Assembly: GCA_027605045.1 (NCBI GenBank)
Contig: JAQFWX010000191.1
Span: 1 to 57,719, forward strand
Length of the DNA: 57,719 bases
Origin: Phallus indusiatus
Taxonomy: Eukaryota > Basidiomycota > Agaricomycetes > Phallales > Phallaceae
Direction: 5' to 3'
Notes under the pieces: generated by a model
Told to the model about the DNA's origin: nothing
Database searches by the model: none
The model's input: the letters and a program-made list of their open reading frames with translations, nothing else
Shown here: positions 34,303-43,455 of the stretch, one piece after another
Layout of the letters: each line of letters begins with the position of its first letter
Position numbering within the stretch: position 1 is the first letter of the stretch
Made by a program: the position numbers and the translations under genes

Positions 34303-35406
34303 ATGACGAATCATTATCTGAATTTATCAACAAATTCCATATCTAGTCTTTGCCCCACGTAAGCTCACCCTTCGTCATGTTTAACCATCCTGACATCCCT
34401 ACGCAGCAACGGCCGTCAAACCGTTGGGGATGGGGCTCCTTCTTCTGACAATGTTCTTGCTGTTTGCCACGTTCAGGATGCAGACAATATCTACTACTAT
34501 TCCACTACCTTCTCGGGCGGACCAGGGGTAAGTCAACAAAAGGATTATCGTGTCCTGTTGTGTTAACCTAAAGTAAATAGTGGCATTTTTGACATGCCTA
34601 ATGAAAAATGCCCTCCTGACGGAGGGTCGTCGAATTGTGTGAGAGACAATTCGGCGTCATTTTTTCTTCGTTTCCTATGTCTGGTCATTTTTCAATTCCC
34701 CGTGCTCGTAAAAACAACGTATATCCTCCAAGTCCTGAAAGTGTGCCTAGCGAACCAGCGTCATCTGTTGAATCCCTTTCTTTATCTTCCCCAATGGCTT
34801 CTATCCCAATCCCTGTCAAGAATATTGTTCAAAATCCGTCACATGCGCTTATTACTCCTCCATATACTCCCGAAGATGTTGGAGGAAAGGCTGGCGAGGG
34901 ATTTGGTCATATCAGCGCAAAACAATCCTCAGCTGCATTGGACTTCCTGACAACCCTATTCCCTCGATCCGGTCTCACTGCTCTTCCATTTGCGAAGAGT
35001 GTAAACATAACTTCACCCGGACTCAAAGCGGAATGGGAAGGAATAGTCCTTGATTTACCTACTGATCGTCGTACCCTTTATGTTCATGGTAAAGGCGCAG
35101 AGCATGTTGATCTGCGAGAGAGGTATGTTGCTCTACGTCATTGAATGAAGCTATTTCTGAACTTTCAATTAGTATCGTTGCCCTTATGGATTTAGCTGAT
35201 GAACATCTTAACTGCGAAGCCTTTGTGATTGTTTTAGATAAAGAATCGCCTGTGCTCGGTGAGCCATTAATATTTCCCATGTAGCACTCTCTCATAACTA
35301 TTCAGGCGAACTTCTTCATTCACTGATGTATGTTGGCGGAACTGTTGTCACTAAGTCACCCTTAGAAGTCGATTCAGCCTTTTTATTAGTTGGCATTGAC
35401 ATATAA
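34303..35406 (+). CDS. Ornithine decarboxylase antizyme with probable +1 programmed frameshift
   Basis: Antizyme binds ornithine decarboxylase, directs it to the proteasome and blocks polyamine uptake. Seen: exon 1 34303-34358, intron 34359-34406, exon 2 34407-34527 with VLAVCHVQDADNIYYYSTTF, intron 34528-34580, then exon 3, where the zero frame ends at TGA 34590-34592 after 62 codons. The +1 frame continues as DMPNEKCPPDGG. The main domain lies downstream: WEGIVLDLPTDRRTLYVHGK, LRE / SIVALMDLADEHLNCEAF, GELLHSLMYVGGTVVTKS, ending AFLLVGIDI at 35404-35406. The introns after LRE and SPVL are clear. A second discrepancy exists: the +1 frame must change once more to reach the domain frame, best explained by one base missing from the T run 34659-34664. 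Known: antizyme synthesis is switched on by polyamines through +1 frameshifting at a stop codon. The identity is firm from the C-terminal domain. Confidence 0.82.
34587..34592 (+). promoter_or_regulatory. Putative +1 recoding site (TTT TGA) of antizyme
   Basis: The first ORF reads ..GGPGWHF then TGA. Skipping one base at tttTGAc gives Asp-Met-Pro, the D-x-P pattern that also follows the shift site of animal antizymes (Ser|Asp-Ala-Pro). TTT-TGA is a known alternative to the common TCC-TGA shift site in some antizymes. Recoding here is inferred from frame layout, not demonstrated. Confidence 0.6.
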
Positions 35407-35573
35407 CAGTCATGTTTAGTTTGGTATCGCTATGCACAACTTTGTAATCTTCTATGCTTACCTTCTTATTATCGAGTACCTATTTCTCCTTCTGCTCCAA
35501 TATAATTATGTGAAAAGTTCCGAGTCAAAATTATGTAACCTGTAATCTCAAGGTTCACATCTGTACTATCCAA

Positions 35574-37109
35574 ATGCCTTTATCATCTGTTCTTCGATTG
35601 GCATTTATCTCTGGAACATTTCTCGTCGTCGCTTTTGGCGTGTATTATCAAGCTATCTTACAAAAAATTCTTCTGCACGGAGGATATTGGCGGCTGCTTG
35701 TTGAAGGACTAAATAACGAACATTGCGAACGAGTTCCGGGTCTGGAAGCTTGTGAAAGTAAGTCAAAGTCGAATGCGTGATTCTCACAAGCTCATACGTA
35801 TATAGAATTAGTACGACTTAAAACCACTGGCCTTATCTATTTATCATGCTCAAGCCCAATTCGACGCACGTTTTGGGAACCTGCTACGGGCCGATTGAAT
35901 GCCACTGGAAGATCGTTAGTAGACCATGTCGCATTCTATAATCCTTCTACCTCTCGTGTAATCCGACTCCAGTTGATCGATTTTCCGTCCCTTGAACCAT
36001 TAGCACTTCACGGCTTCGATATCATTCCCTCAGAAACTAATCCTTCAGAACTCTTCTTGTTCGCAATCAACCATAGGCCTCCCTCTACTGGAGCTGCGGC
36101 GAAGGAAGGCGCAGATAGCGTCATAGAGATTTTTAAAACACAGGAGGGAAGTTCAGAAATGAAGTATATCAAAACGATTCGTGATCCCAAAGTCATTATC
36201 ACACCCAGTGATATCGCGGGTAACGGGGATGGAAGCTTTTATTTCACAAATAATGCCCGTTCAAAAACTGGGATCGTAGGTATTTTAGTTCATTATTAGA
36301 CTTGTCAAACTTATAGTCTGGTTTTGAAGATGCGGAAGATTGACCCATTCCTTCGCTTGAGAACCAAAAGTATTGGTTTTTGTACATACGAAGGGGATTG
36401 CACACTTGCTGCCACCGGGCTCTCAGGAGCTAGTGGGATTCTCCGTGGTCCCGAAGGAGTATTTTATGTCACGAATAATGATTTCGGCGAAGTTATCCTG
36501 TTAGAGCAGGCCGACGACAAAAGTTTGGACGTTGTAGATACCATATACACTGGTAACACCGACGTTTCATTATATTTCGTATTCGCCGTCGCTTTACTAA
36601 TAATCCAGAGATGCCAATGGACAAATTATCTCTGGACGAAGACGACGTGGTTCATGTAGCAGGTCGAATTCTTTCTTTCTCTATTTGTCTCTTTCCCTAT
36701 TCTCACCTCGACCTTATCTAGCCTTCCCAAAGCGACTTCAAGCAATTGGTGAAACATTAAATGATCCATCTATTTCTTCGGCGTCCGCAGTTTTTCGGAT
36801 AACAAGAAACACAGGAGATGATCAGTTCTATGGCAAAAAATTTCGAGTCGACAAGGTAAACTTTCGAATGGTATCATTTCATTCCCAATACCTATTACTA
36901 ACTCTTATGTTTTAATTATCCCGCAGATTTTTCAAGATGACGGTTCAACGAGTAGTCTTTCGACAACTGCGGCATATGACCCTAGAAAACGTTTTCTTTA
37001 TACTACAGGTAAATACTACATCCTTCTTCAATTACTTGTTACATTCAATAAACGACGTGTAGGCTCTCGAAGCCAGTTCCTCAGCATCTGCAAAATACCG
37101 ATGGCATAA
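35574..37109 (+). CDS. Serum paraoxonase/arylesterase-like protein (PON family)
   Basis: A calcium-dependent six-bladed beta-propeller esterase/lactonase family. Seen: an N-terminal signal anchor LRLAFISGTFLVVAFGVYYQ, YLSCSSPIRRTFWEPATGRL, HGFDIIPSETNPSELFLFAI, DIAGNGDGSFYFTNNARS with the Asn-Asp calcium-site context, SGASGILRGPEGVFYVTNND, the EMPMDKLSLDEDDVVHVA segment after splicing out an intron starting near 36558, FPKRLQAIGETLNDPSISSA, and a final exon SRSQFLSICKIPMA ending at 37107-37109. About eight exons. The junction between TGI (about 36277) and the exon from about 36318 does not join in frame by any obvious GT..AG pair, so one intron boundary or one base is unresolved there. It is likely an ER-lumen or secreted membrane-anchored protein; the substrate is unknown. 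Exon 1 is partly duplicated at 40.3 kb. Confidence 0.78.
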
Positions 37110-37141
37110 AATTAATACATTAATATTTCAAGAAAGTTTTT

Positions 37142-38345
37142 TCAAACGTCGAAGTATATGTCTTCAGCTTCGAATGGATCGATGAGTAATTCAGCTACAA
37201 TGTCATTTGAAGCAACCGCCTTGTGAACAAGCGCACTAGTCGTGGTACTCTGAGTAACTTTTGGTTTTGAGCGTAAGGGCACTGTCAAGGTCCGAGCATG
37301 TTGAACATCCGACGAGTCCTTTTTAGCTATCGAAGGTGAAACGTATCGTTTTGATAGACTAGGTATACGCGAATGACGAGCCGCAGCTTTGATTTTAGTT
37401 CTTGTTTGGGTACTAACGGTTACGGACGGTTTTCCATCCTCGGCAAGGTTTGATGACTTGTCCATCTCAAACTCGCGTAACAGAAGATCGCTTTCCTCAA
37501 CTAAAATTTGTTAGGATGATAACGGCGTGGAAATGATAAATCGCGAACTTAATGGGAGAGGCTCTAGCTGATACGTCTCAAAAGTCAATTCCATTTTATG
37601 TATTGGTTCGAGTATTCCATCGGCGATAGTCCCACTCAATAAATGATGAGCCAGAGTATAGTCAGGAAATTCCAAGTCCAAACCATGATCGTTGACTTTT
37701 TTTATGAGAGGGAGGATAAAAAGGGGAAGAAAACAAAGACGCACCGAATGGAGTGGGAGGACAATATTCCACATCATCATCATCCTCTAAGGGTGTCGGT
37801 TCTACAGCTGGAGGAATAACCTCGATGGATCCATCGCTCACATCCCAAGGGTTGCCAGATATAGGAGTTTTGAGGTTTTTATAAGCAGAATTTAACAGAC
37901 GACCAGTCTTCCTGGTAGAGCTAAGGCGACGGCAGGAGGGTGTTATTTCAGAGCTTCGCGTACTGGTATCTAATAGGTCAAGTGTTGCTGAAAGGGTATT
38001 TTCTTTAGTCCTTTTCGGATAAGGCGTTTTGTTCGTTATTTCCGACAGCGGATTCACGCTGATTACCCCTTGTACTCATTTGGTCGCCTGACGCTCCAGT
38101 CTTGATAACCCATAAAAAACTATCAAGGACGCTGAATAGAAAAAAAAAGATCAATACTTACGGCTACCTGATTTACCCACTAGAAAATTACGTTGAGTTA
38201 TTGGTTTCGTTCTAGACTTTTTGACGGTTCCAGGATAAAAACGCGCATTGTTCTCGTCGTTGAATGCGCGGGACTTGAGTAGCTTCACGTTTCTAGCGGG
38301 AGTTTTGAAAGGATGGCGGATATCCTCTTGATTTAAAACAGACAT
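37142..38345 (-). CDS. Securin-like protein (separase inhibitor candidate)
   Basis: Seen: N-terminus MSVLNQEDIRHPFKTPARNV (ATG 38343-38345) with RAFNDENNARFYPG, a basic middle part with LSEITNKTPYPKR, SCRRLSSTRKTGRLLNSAYK, then DDDDVEYCPPTPF, intron, LDLEFPDYTLAHHLLSG, intron, and a C-terminal exon ending LIDPFEAEDIYFDV. The acidic stretch, EYxPP and PLD-x-F-P...AHxxLSG order resembles the separase-binding part of securin (in vertebrates DLPEEHQIAHLPLSG). Short basic N-terminal motifs could serve as APC/C degrons, though no perfect R-x-x-L destruction box is obvious. Securin evolves too fast for certainty by eye, so the call is inference. The join between the first exon (ends GKSGS) and VNPLSEITN is not resolved. 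It is convergent with the PON gene (33 bases between stops). Confidence 0.5.
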
Positions 38346-38538
38346 TCTTGACTAAGACTTGAACCGTAGAGGTGGAAGACAGAGTGATTGAATTGGCGGC
38401 GTAAGTTGGCAGTGTCAAGATTCCGATTGAAGAGTCAAGACGGCAAGACGCGAATGTCACGTGAATTAGATAAGCGATTACATAACTAATCAACTTTTGT
38501 GCATTTGTCATCATCAACGACGGAATAGCTTCATTCTT

Positions 38539-40181
38539 ATGGCCTTTCGTTGTTTTTCCTCCACCTTGCGAGGCCCGATTCGTTTTTCGTTCCGCCCCGT
38601 AAGTACCTCTTAAACATGCTGAACATACCTCTGTCTTTTTCTAACTTAACAGCAGAGGTCGATCCGTTCTTTTGCCTCCTCCGTTAATCTCTCCCCTTAC
38701 ACCGAAATTTCCACCTTGGACAATGGATTGACCATTGCCACGGAAGCGCATCCACATGCTCAAACGGCCACAGTTGGTATATGGATTGACGCGGGATCTC
38801 GCGCCGAAACTGACTCTACCAATGGAACTGCACATTTCCTGGAACACATGGCTTTCAAAGGAACCAACCGCCGTTCACAGAGAGACCTTGAGCTCGAAGT
38901 TGAGAATCTAGGGGCGCACTTGAACGCTTATACCTCCCGGGAGCAAACTGTTTATTACGCTAAAAGCTTTAGGCAAGACGTAGACAAAGCCGTGGACATT
39001 ATTAGCGATATCCTCCAAGGCTCAAAACTAGATGCTAACGCTATCGAAAGAGAACGTGACGTGATTCTAAGAGAACAGGCCGAGGTAGACAAACAACTTG
39101 AGGAGGTCGTATTTGATCACTTGCATGCAGTTGCTTTCCAGGGTAAGGATACTCGGTGTCACTTTTCTAGAATACTCATGCGACCATTCATCGTCTGAAC
39201 AGGTCAACCTTTGGGGAGAACTATTCTAGGACCCAAAAAGAATATACTGTCTATCAAGAGGGACGATTTAGCTTCTTATATCAAGACGAATTACACAGCC
39301 GATCGCATGGTTCTCGTTGGCACCGGAGGAGTTGTCCACACAGATTTAATTGAGCTGGCGAAGAAGCACTTTTCTTCGCTACCAGTCTCTCAAAATCCAA
39401 TTCCTCTCGGCCGACAATTGCATCCAAAAACCCGATTTACGGGCTCTGAAGTCCGTATTCGGGACGATACAATGTCGACAGCAAATATCGCCATTGCTGT
39501 AGAAGGTGTAGGCTGGAGTTCTCCCGACTACTTTCCCATGCTTGTTTTACAATCGATATTTGGTAACTGGGATCGTTCTTTAGGCGCATCTCCCAATCTT
39601 TCTTCCCGGCTGAGTCATATCATCTCATCGAACAACCTCGCAAACAGTTTCATGTCTTTCTCGACTTCGTACTCAGATACCGGTTTGTGGGGGATCTACT
39701 TGGTTACGGAAAACATAATGAATATCGACGATATGATACATTTTACGTTGAAGGAATGGGCTCGTATGAGTATGGGTCCCCAAGAAAATGAAGTTGAACG
39801 TGCCAAGAGTCAACTCAAGGCTAGCTTATTACTTGGTTTGGATGGTACGACCGCCATTGCTGAAGACATTGGTCGCCAGTTGGTAACAACCGGTCAACGA
39901 GCCACTCCTCAGCAAATCGAGAGGGCCATTGATGTTATTACTCCCGCTGAAATTCAAAGGGTAGCCCAGAAATATCTCTGGGACCACGATGTAAGTTATT
40001 TGTGATAATTTAATACTCGTAATAACGGTTTTCGCCTCAGATTGCCATTGCCGCTGTTGGACGTGTGGAGTCCATCCTTGATTATAACCGAGGTACGCTT
40101 GTAATCGTAGACAATATTGTCTTCCCAGTCTCATACACAAAATCTCTAGTGCGAGCGGACATGTCGTCTCTAATCTATTGA
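38539..40181 (+). CDS. Mitochondrial processing peptidase beta subunit
   Basis: The catalytic M16 subunit that removes targeting peptides in the matrix. Seen: ATG at 38539 and a basic, Arg/Ser/Phe-rich presequence ([20 protein letters not shown]), an intron (38600-38649 or so), then [30 protein letters not shown], the inverted zinc motif HFLEH within [15 protein letters not shown], the third metal ligand region [20 protein letters not shown], and after an intron [47 protein letters not shown] and [19 protein letters not shown]. The last two exons give [17 protein letters not shown] / [10 protein letters not shown], stop 40179-40181. An intact HxxEH and downstream Glu support the catalytic beta subunit rather than alpha or core protein 1. 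Frame is intact. A diverged fragment of its 5' part is present at 8.0 kb. Confidence 0.93.
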
Positions 40182-40287
40182 GCTTCGAACATCATACTTT
40201 GGTAGAAAAACTGTCATCTAATTCTAAGATGAATGGAATCCCAATATATCAATGGTTTAATTTGCACCAGCTGACCCCGAACTTTAC

Positions 40288-40749
40288 TAAGATAGCTTGA
40301 TGATACACGCCAAAAGCGACGACAAGAAATGTTCCAGAGACAAACGCTAATCGAAGAACAGATGAGAAAGGCATTTGGATAGTACAGATGAACCAAATTA
40401 CAGGTTACATAATTTAGATTCAGAAAGACTTTTCACATTAATTGTATTGGAGCAGAACGAGAGATAGGTACTCAACGAGAACTTGTGAGCATAGAAATCA
40501 CAAAGTTGTGCATAGCGATACATGACTGTTATATGCCAATGCCTATTAATAAAAGACTGATTCGACTCCTAACGGCGACTTGGTGACAACAGTTCCGCCA
40601 ACATACATCAGTGAATGAATAAGTGCCTGAATAATTATAAGAGAGTGCTACATGGGAAATATTAATGGCTCACCGAGCACGAGGGAATAGGTTGTCAAGA
40701 AGTGGAGTAATAAGCGCATGTGACGGAATTTGAGCAACATTTTTAACAG
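40288..40749 (-). pseudogene. Inverted partial duplication of antizyme 3' end, intergenic DNA and PON exon 1
   Basis: On the minus strand this stretch reproduces, in order, about 34815-34858, 34941-34968 and 35251-35660: antizyme internal codons, a jump, the antizyme last intron and last exon (GGCGGAACTGTTGTCACCAA-like), the 3' UTR, and the start of the PON gene (MPFSSVLRLAFVSGTFLVVA; the copied ATG is at 40372-40374). About 80 and 280 bases present in the original are missing. The intron is kept, so this arose at the DNA level and not by reverse transcription. Many substitutions separate the copies. The PON part runs into a stop after about 41 codons and the antizyme part lacks most of its domain, so neither can encode a working protein. 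Confidence 0.88.
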
Positions 40750-40933
40750 TGCTCAACAAAAAAGTCTTTGTGATCGCTTGTGGACCACCGGTAGCATAGA
40801 TTAACTAGAATGTAAACCTACCGTCTGCCATGAATGACGCGGGACGCCTTTGTAAGTAGATAGATTTTAATACAGTACTTTGACTTCAAATTTCTTGCTT
40901 TTATGTGAACCGAGCCTCAATTCTAAATCTTCC

Positions 40934-40956
40934 GTCAAATCGTCTAACGATTTGAC
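40934..40956. repeat. Short perfect hairpin
   Basis: gtcaaatcgt and acgatttgac are exact reverse complements separated by three bases (cta). It lies in non-coding DNA downstream of the duplicated antizyme fragment. No T run follows and no role is assigned. Confidence 0.5.
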
Positions 40957-41138
40957 TACTTGGTATTTATCGAATTTAATCTCGTGTTCTCGGTCGTCTC
41001 GGCTTCAGCAACAAGACTTCGAATCAAGAGTTTACTGGCTTCCGCTTAGGCTTATTTCGCGACTCGTTCGGTGCTTAGACTGATAAATCTATTTATTAAA
41101 CTATCTACGCGCATACATTGTCTTAAGCTTCGGTAACC

Positions 41139-41790
41139 TTACAGTACCGATCCAGATTTAAGTATCTCTGGACACGGATCCAATTTTTTCTTCTTCTTGT
41201 GTCTCTGTTCTTCATCGGCGATGTTGGCAGGAAAGGGTTTTGTCTAATGAAACGCAGTGAATAAGCAAGACAGTAGCGGGTGCGGGGTGAAAAGAAAAGT
41301 TCGTACCGCAGCTCTTCTCCCTCTTTTCCTGTACTTCTTTTTTGGAGAAGAAGCAGCTTGTTGTTGGGCAGAAGTAGACAACGAGGGTTGAGAAGAAATA
41401 AACTGCTGGTGAGCAGATGTGGAAGACGACAGGTGAGAGAAAGCACTTTGTTGAGCGGAAGTGGATGACGAGGGGTGAGAAGAACTGACCTGCGCATTCT
41501 TTCAATCAAAGATATCAGAGGCAAAGAAAGAATTGACCGAGACTTACTGCGACCTGTGACGTTTGGACCTTCAATAAACTTGAAAGCCGTTTATATTGCA
41601 CAAGGACAGTGTCATATTCCTCGGCCCTGGCTTTTTTTCTTTCCCAGTCTTCGAGATTTTCCTTTTCTTCTTTCTCGGGATCCGTCAGAAAACCGTCCCA
41701 ACACTCTGGGTTGTTGGAATCCTTTATCGGTGTCTTTCCATCATCCCGAAAGTTATAATGGACGGATTTTCCCACCTTCGTGACTGCTTT
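41139..41790 (-). CDS. Low-complexity hypothetical gene, doubtful, shares intron with 7-8 kb repeats
   Basis: Proposed order on the minus strand: a charged exon VGKSVHYNFRDDGKTPIKD .. ENLEDWERKKARAEEYDTVL (41775-41560), an intron near 41500-41560, an exon with an imperfect repeat (SSSTSAQQSAFSHL, SSSTSAHQQFISSQ, SLSTSAQQQAASSP) ending in KKKYRKRGRRAA, the intron 41244-41306 (gtacga..ttcattag), and a last exon PFPANIADEEQRHKKKKKLD with stop 41139-41141. The basic segments on each side of the last intron match the arrangement at 7.1-7.3 kb (GKGKRKK / SDDEMERRKKRRKG). No start codon could be fixed. It may be a real lineage-specific gene with decayed relatives, or itself a relic. Confidence 0.35.
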
Positions 41791-41799
41791 TAAATTAAA

Positions 41800-42890
41800 A
41801 AAGTGTCAGTCATTGGATCTTGAGATCCCAGAAACACAAGGCATACAGTTGTAGATATCAGCGGTGATATGGCGGATGGATGAGACATGCCGACCGTGCC
41901 CTATGTGTTGCTGTGTCGTGTATTCCTTTTCTAAAGGAAATTCAGATCTTGAAATCCCAGAAAAAATAACATCCATGCCTAATGATGATTCGACCCATCA
42001 TTTTCTCTTTAGCAACCTCAATGATTACATCCTGCTGGAGTTTTTTTTGACCGGTAGTCTTCCCGGGGTTTGTCAATCCACACAAGATTCAAAACTATGG
42101 AAAATCAAAGTTAGAATTATCTATTTAAGTTGAAAAAAACGAATTCCAAATTAGCTTGAGAAAGGTGGAAAGTAGTGCTAGACTTACTTCAGCAACGATG
42201 TCGCTTCAAAGACGCCGAGTCGCAGACGCGTTTCGTGAAGTCACGAAAACTTCACGAAAACCCTCGCACGCAGTCGATGAACATTGACAATGTTAAACAT
42301 TCGAACACAGTGACCATTAAAGTGAACGCTAGAAAATATATTTTACCAACGTACACAAAAGTATTGTAAAATAATCGATCTTGTACTGAGCTCTGGCGTT
42401 CTGCATTATTGCAACGACTTTTTTCCGGGTCCCCCAAACCATCCGCAAAGCTACAACAAGGGGCGATTCCAATACTCACATTTTGCAATATCATCGTAGG
42501 AATCTCTTTGCTCGGACATCATACCGAACTGGGATGGCTGAATGTCGACGTCAGGATCTCCGTTTTCCTCTTATGCACCGGAAGGGTCATTTATATGACC
42601 CCTAGCCTCGTCAGACATTCCGTCGCTGCTCAGGGGGAGCCCTGCGGAAGGAGCAGGAGCCGACAGGCTCGGTGCGCGGTGGGAGGTGACCGCTTATTCA
42701 CGACCACGATCGTGATCACAGTCAATCTCCTGTCCCATTTGTGCAACTGGCCGTTGAGTTAGGCAATGTGGACAGGAACTCACAACCGTTCCTGCCACTA
42801 GGGTACCGCTGCTAAGTCGTTGCTCCTAGGCGACTGCCACCAGGCTACCGCCACTAGGGTACCGTCTCTAATACCTCATAGAGGATCAGA
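41800..42890. other. Gap without a recognisable gene
   Basis: No protein family recognised. A plus-strand frame at 42409-42762 is open but lacks protein character. The sequence turns GC-rich at 42590-42870, and the 15-base word gccactagggtaccg occurs twice, at 42794-42808 and 42850-42864, just before the minisatellite. Confidence 0.4.
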
Positions 42891-43052
42891 TTGAGAGTTG
42901 AGTTGAAAGTTGAGTTGAGAGTTGAGATTTGAGTTGGGTTTGAGAGTTGAGTTGGGTTTGAGAGTTGAGTTGGGTTTGAGAGTTGAGTTGGGTTTGAGAG
43001 TTGAGTTGAGTTTGAGAGTTGAGTTGAGTTTGAGAGTTGAGTTGAGTTGGGG
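42891..43052. repeat. 18-bp minisatellite
   Basis: Tandem array with unit gagttgggtttgagagtt. About six units are clean (42931-43040); the last two carry an a for g change (gagttgagtttgagagtt), and the 5' end is degenerate (gagttgaaagtt). The strand is strongly G/T rich with few C. It is not a CRISPR array: there are no spacers. It lies in an accessory, gene-poor stretch. Confidence 0.9.
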
Positions 43053-43455
43053 TTGTCAACTGAGTTAAGAAGTGAAATAAAGTTGACTAGGATGGGTTTG
43101 GACGCTACAGGACGGGCGAGGAAGTGCGGCCGCCTTTTGCCTCGACCCAGCTGTTTCTACTGCGTTTGACTCAATCGTAAAGGCACGTTCTAAAACATCC
43201 ATCTGTCTAGGATGTGGAAGTTTGTGTTGGTATAGGTTAGTATCGGTAGTACAACAGACGCTCATGCGCCGCCGGAGTAGAGCATTGGAGGGCATTGGTA
43301 AAGACCAAGAAATTCTGCCGCGCTGGAAAGATCAACGTTTCAACAGTCGTGACGGCGCTTCGTGGCTAGCCTGTGCCGCGTGCGGCATTGTTCTATCGCA
43401 CTGGACGTGTGTCTGAGCTTGCTTAGAACCCCTAGTCTATTTACCAGCAGGGAGT

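Noticed and set aside
34611..34619. CCC-TCC-TGA as the antizyme shift site
   Set aside because: It resembles the classic TCC-TGA site, but the frame leading to it is closed by stops at 34590 and 34596, and skipping a base there leads to the +1 frame already open, not to the domain frame.
40288..40749. Processed retrocopy of antizyme
   Set aside because: The copy keeps an intron and upstream intergenic DNA and includes the next gene's first exon.
42409..42762. Plus-strand ORF of 117 codons with a hydrophobic patch
   Set aside because: No family resemblance, crosses a change in base composition, and lacks a plausible gene context.
42891..43052. CRISPR-like repeat array
   Set aside because: Units are contiguous 18-mers without spacers, in a fungal nuclear genome; it is a minisatellite.
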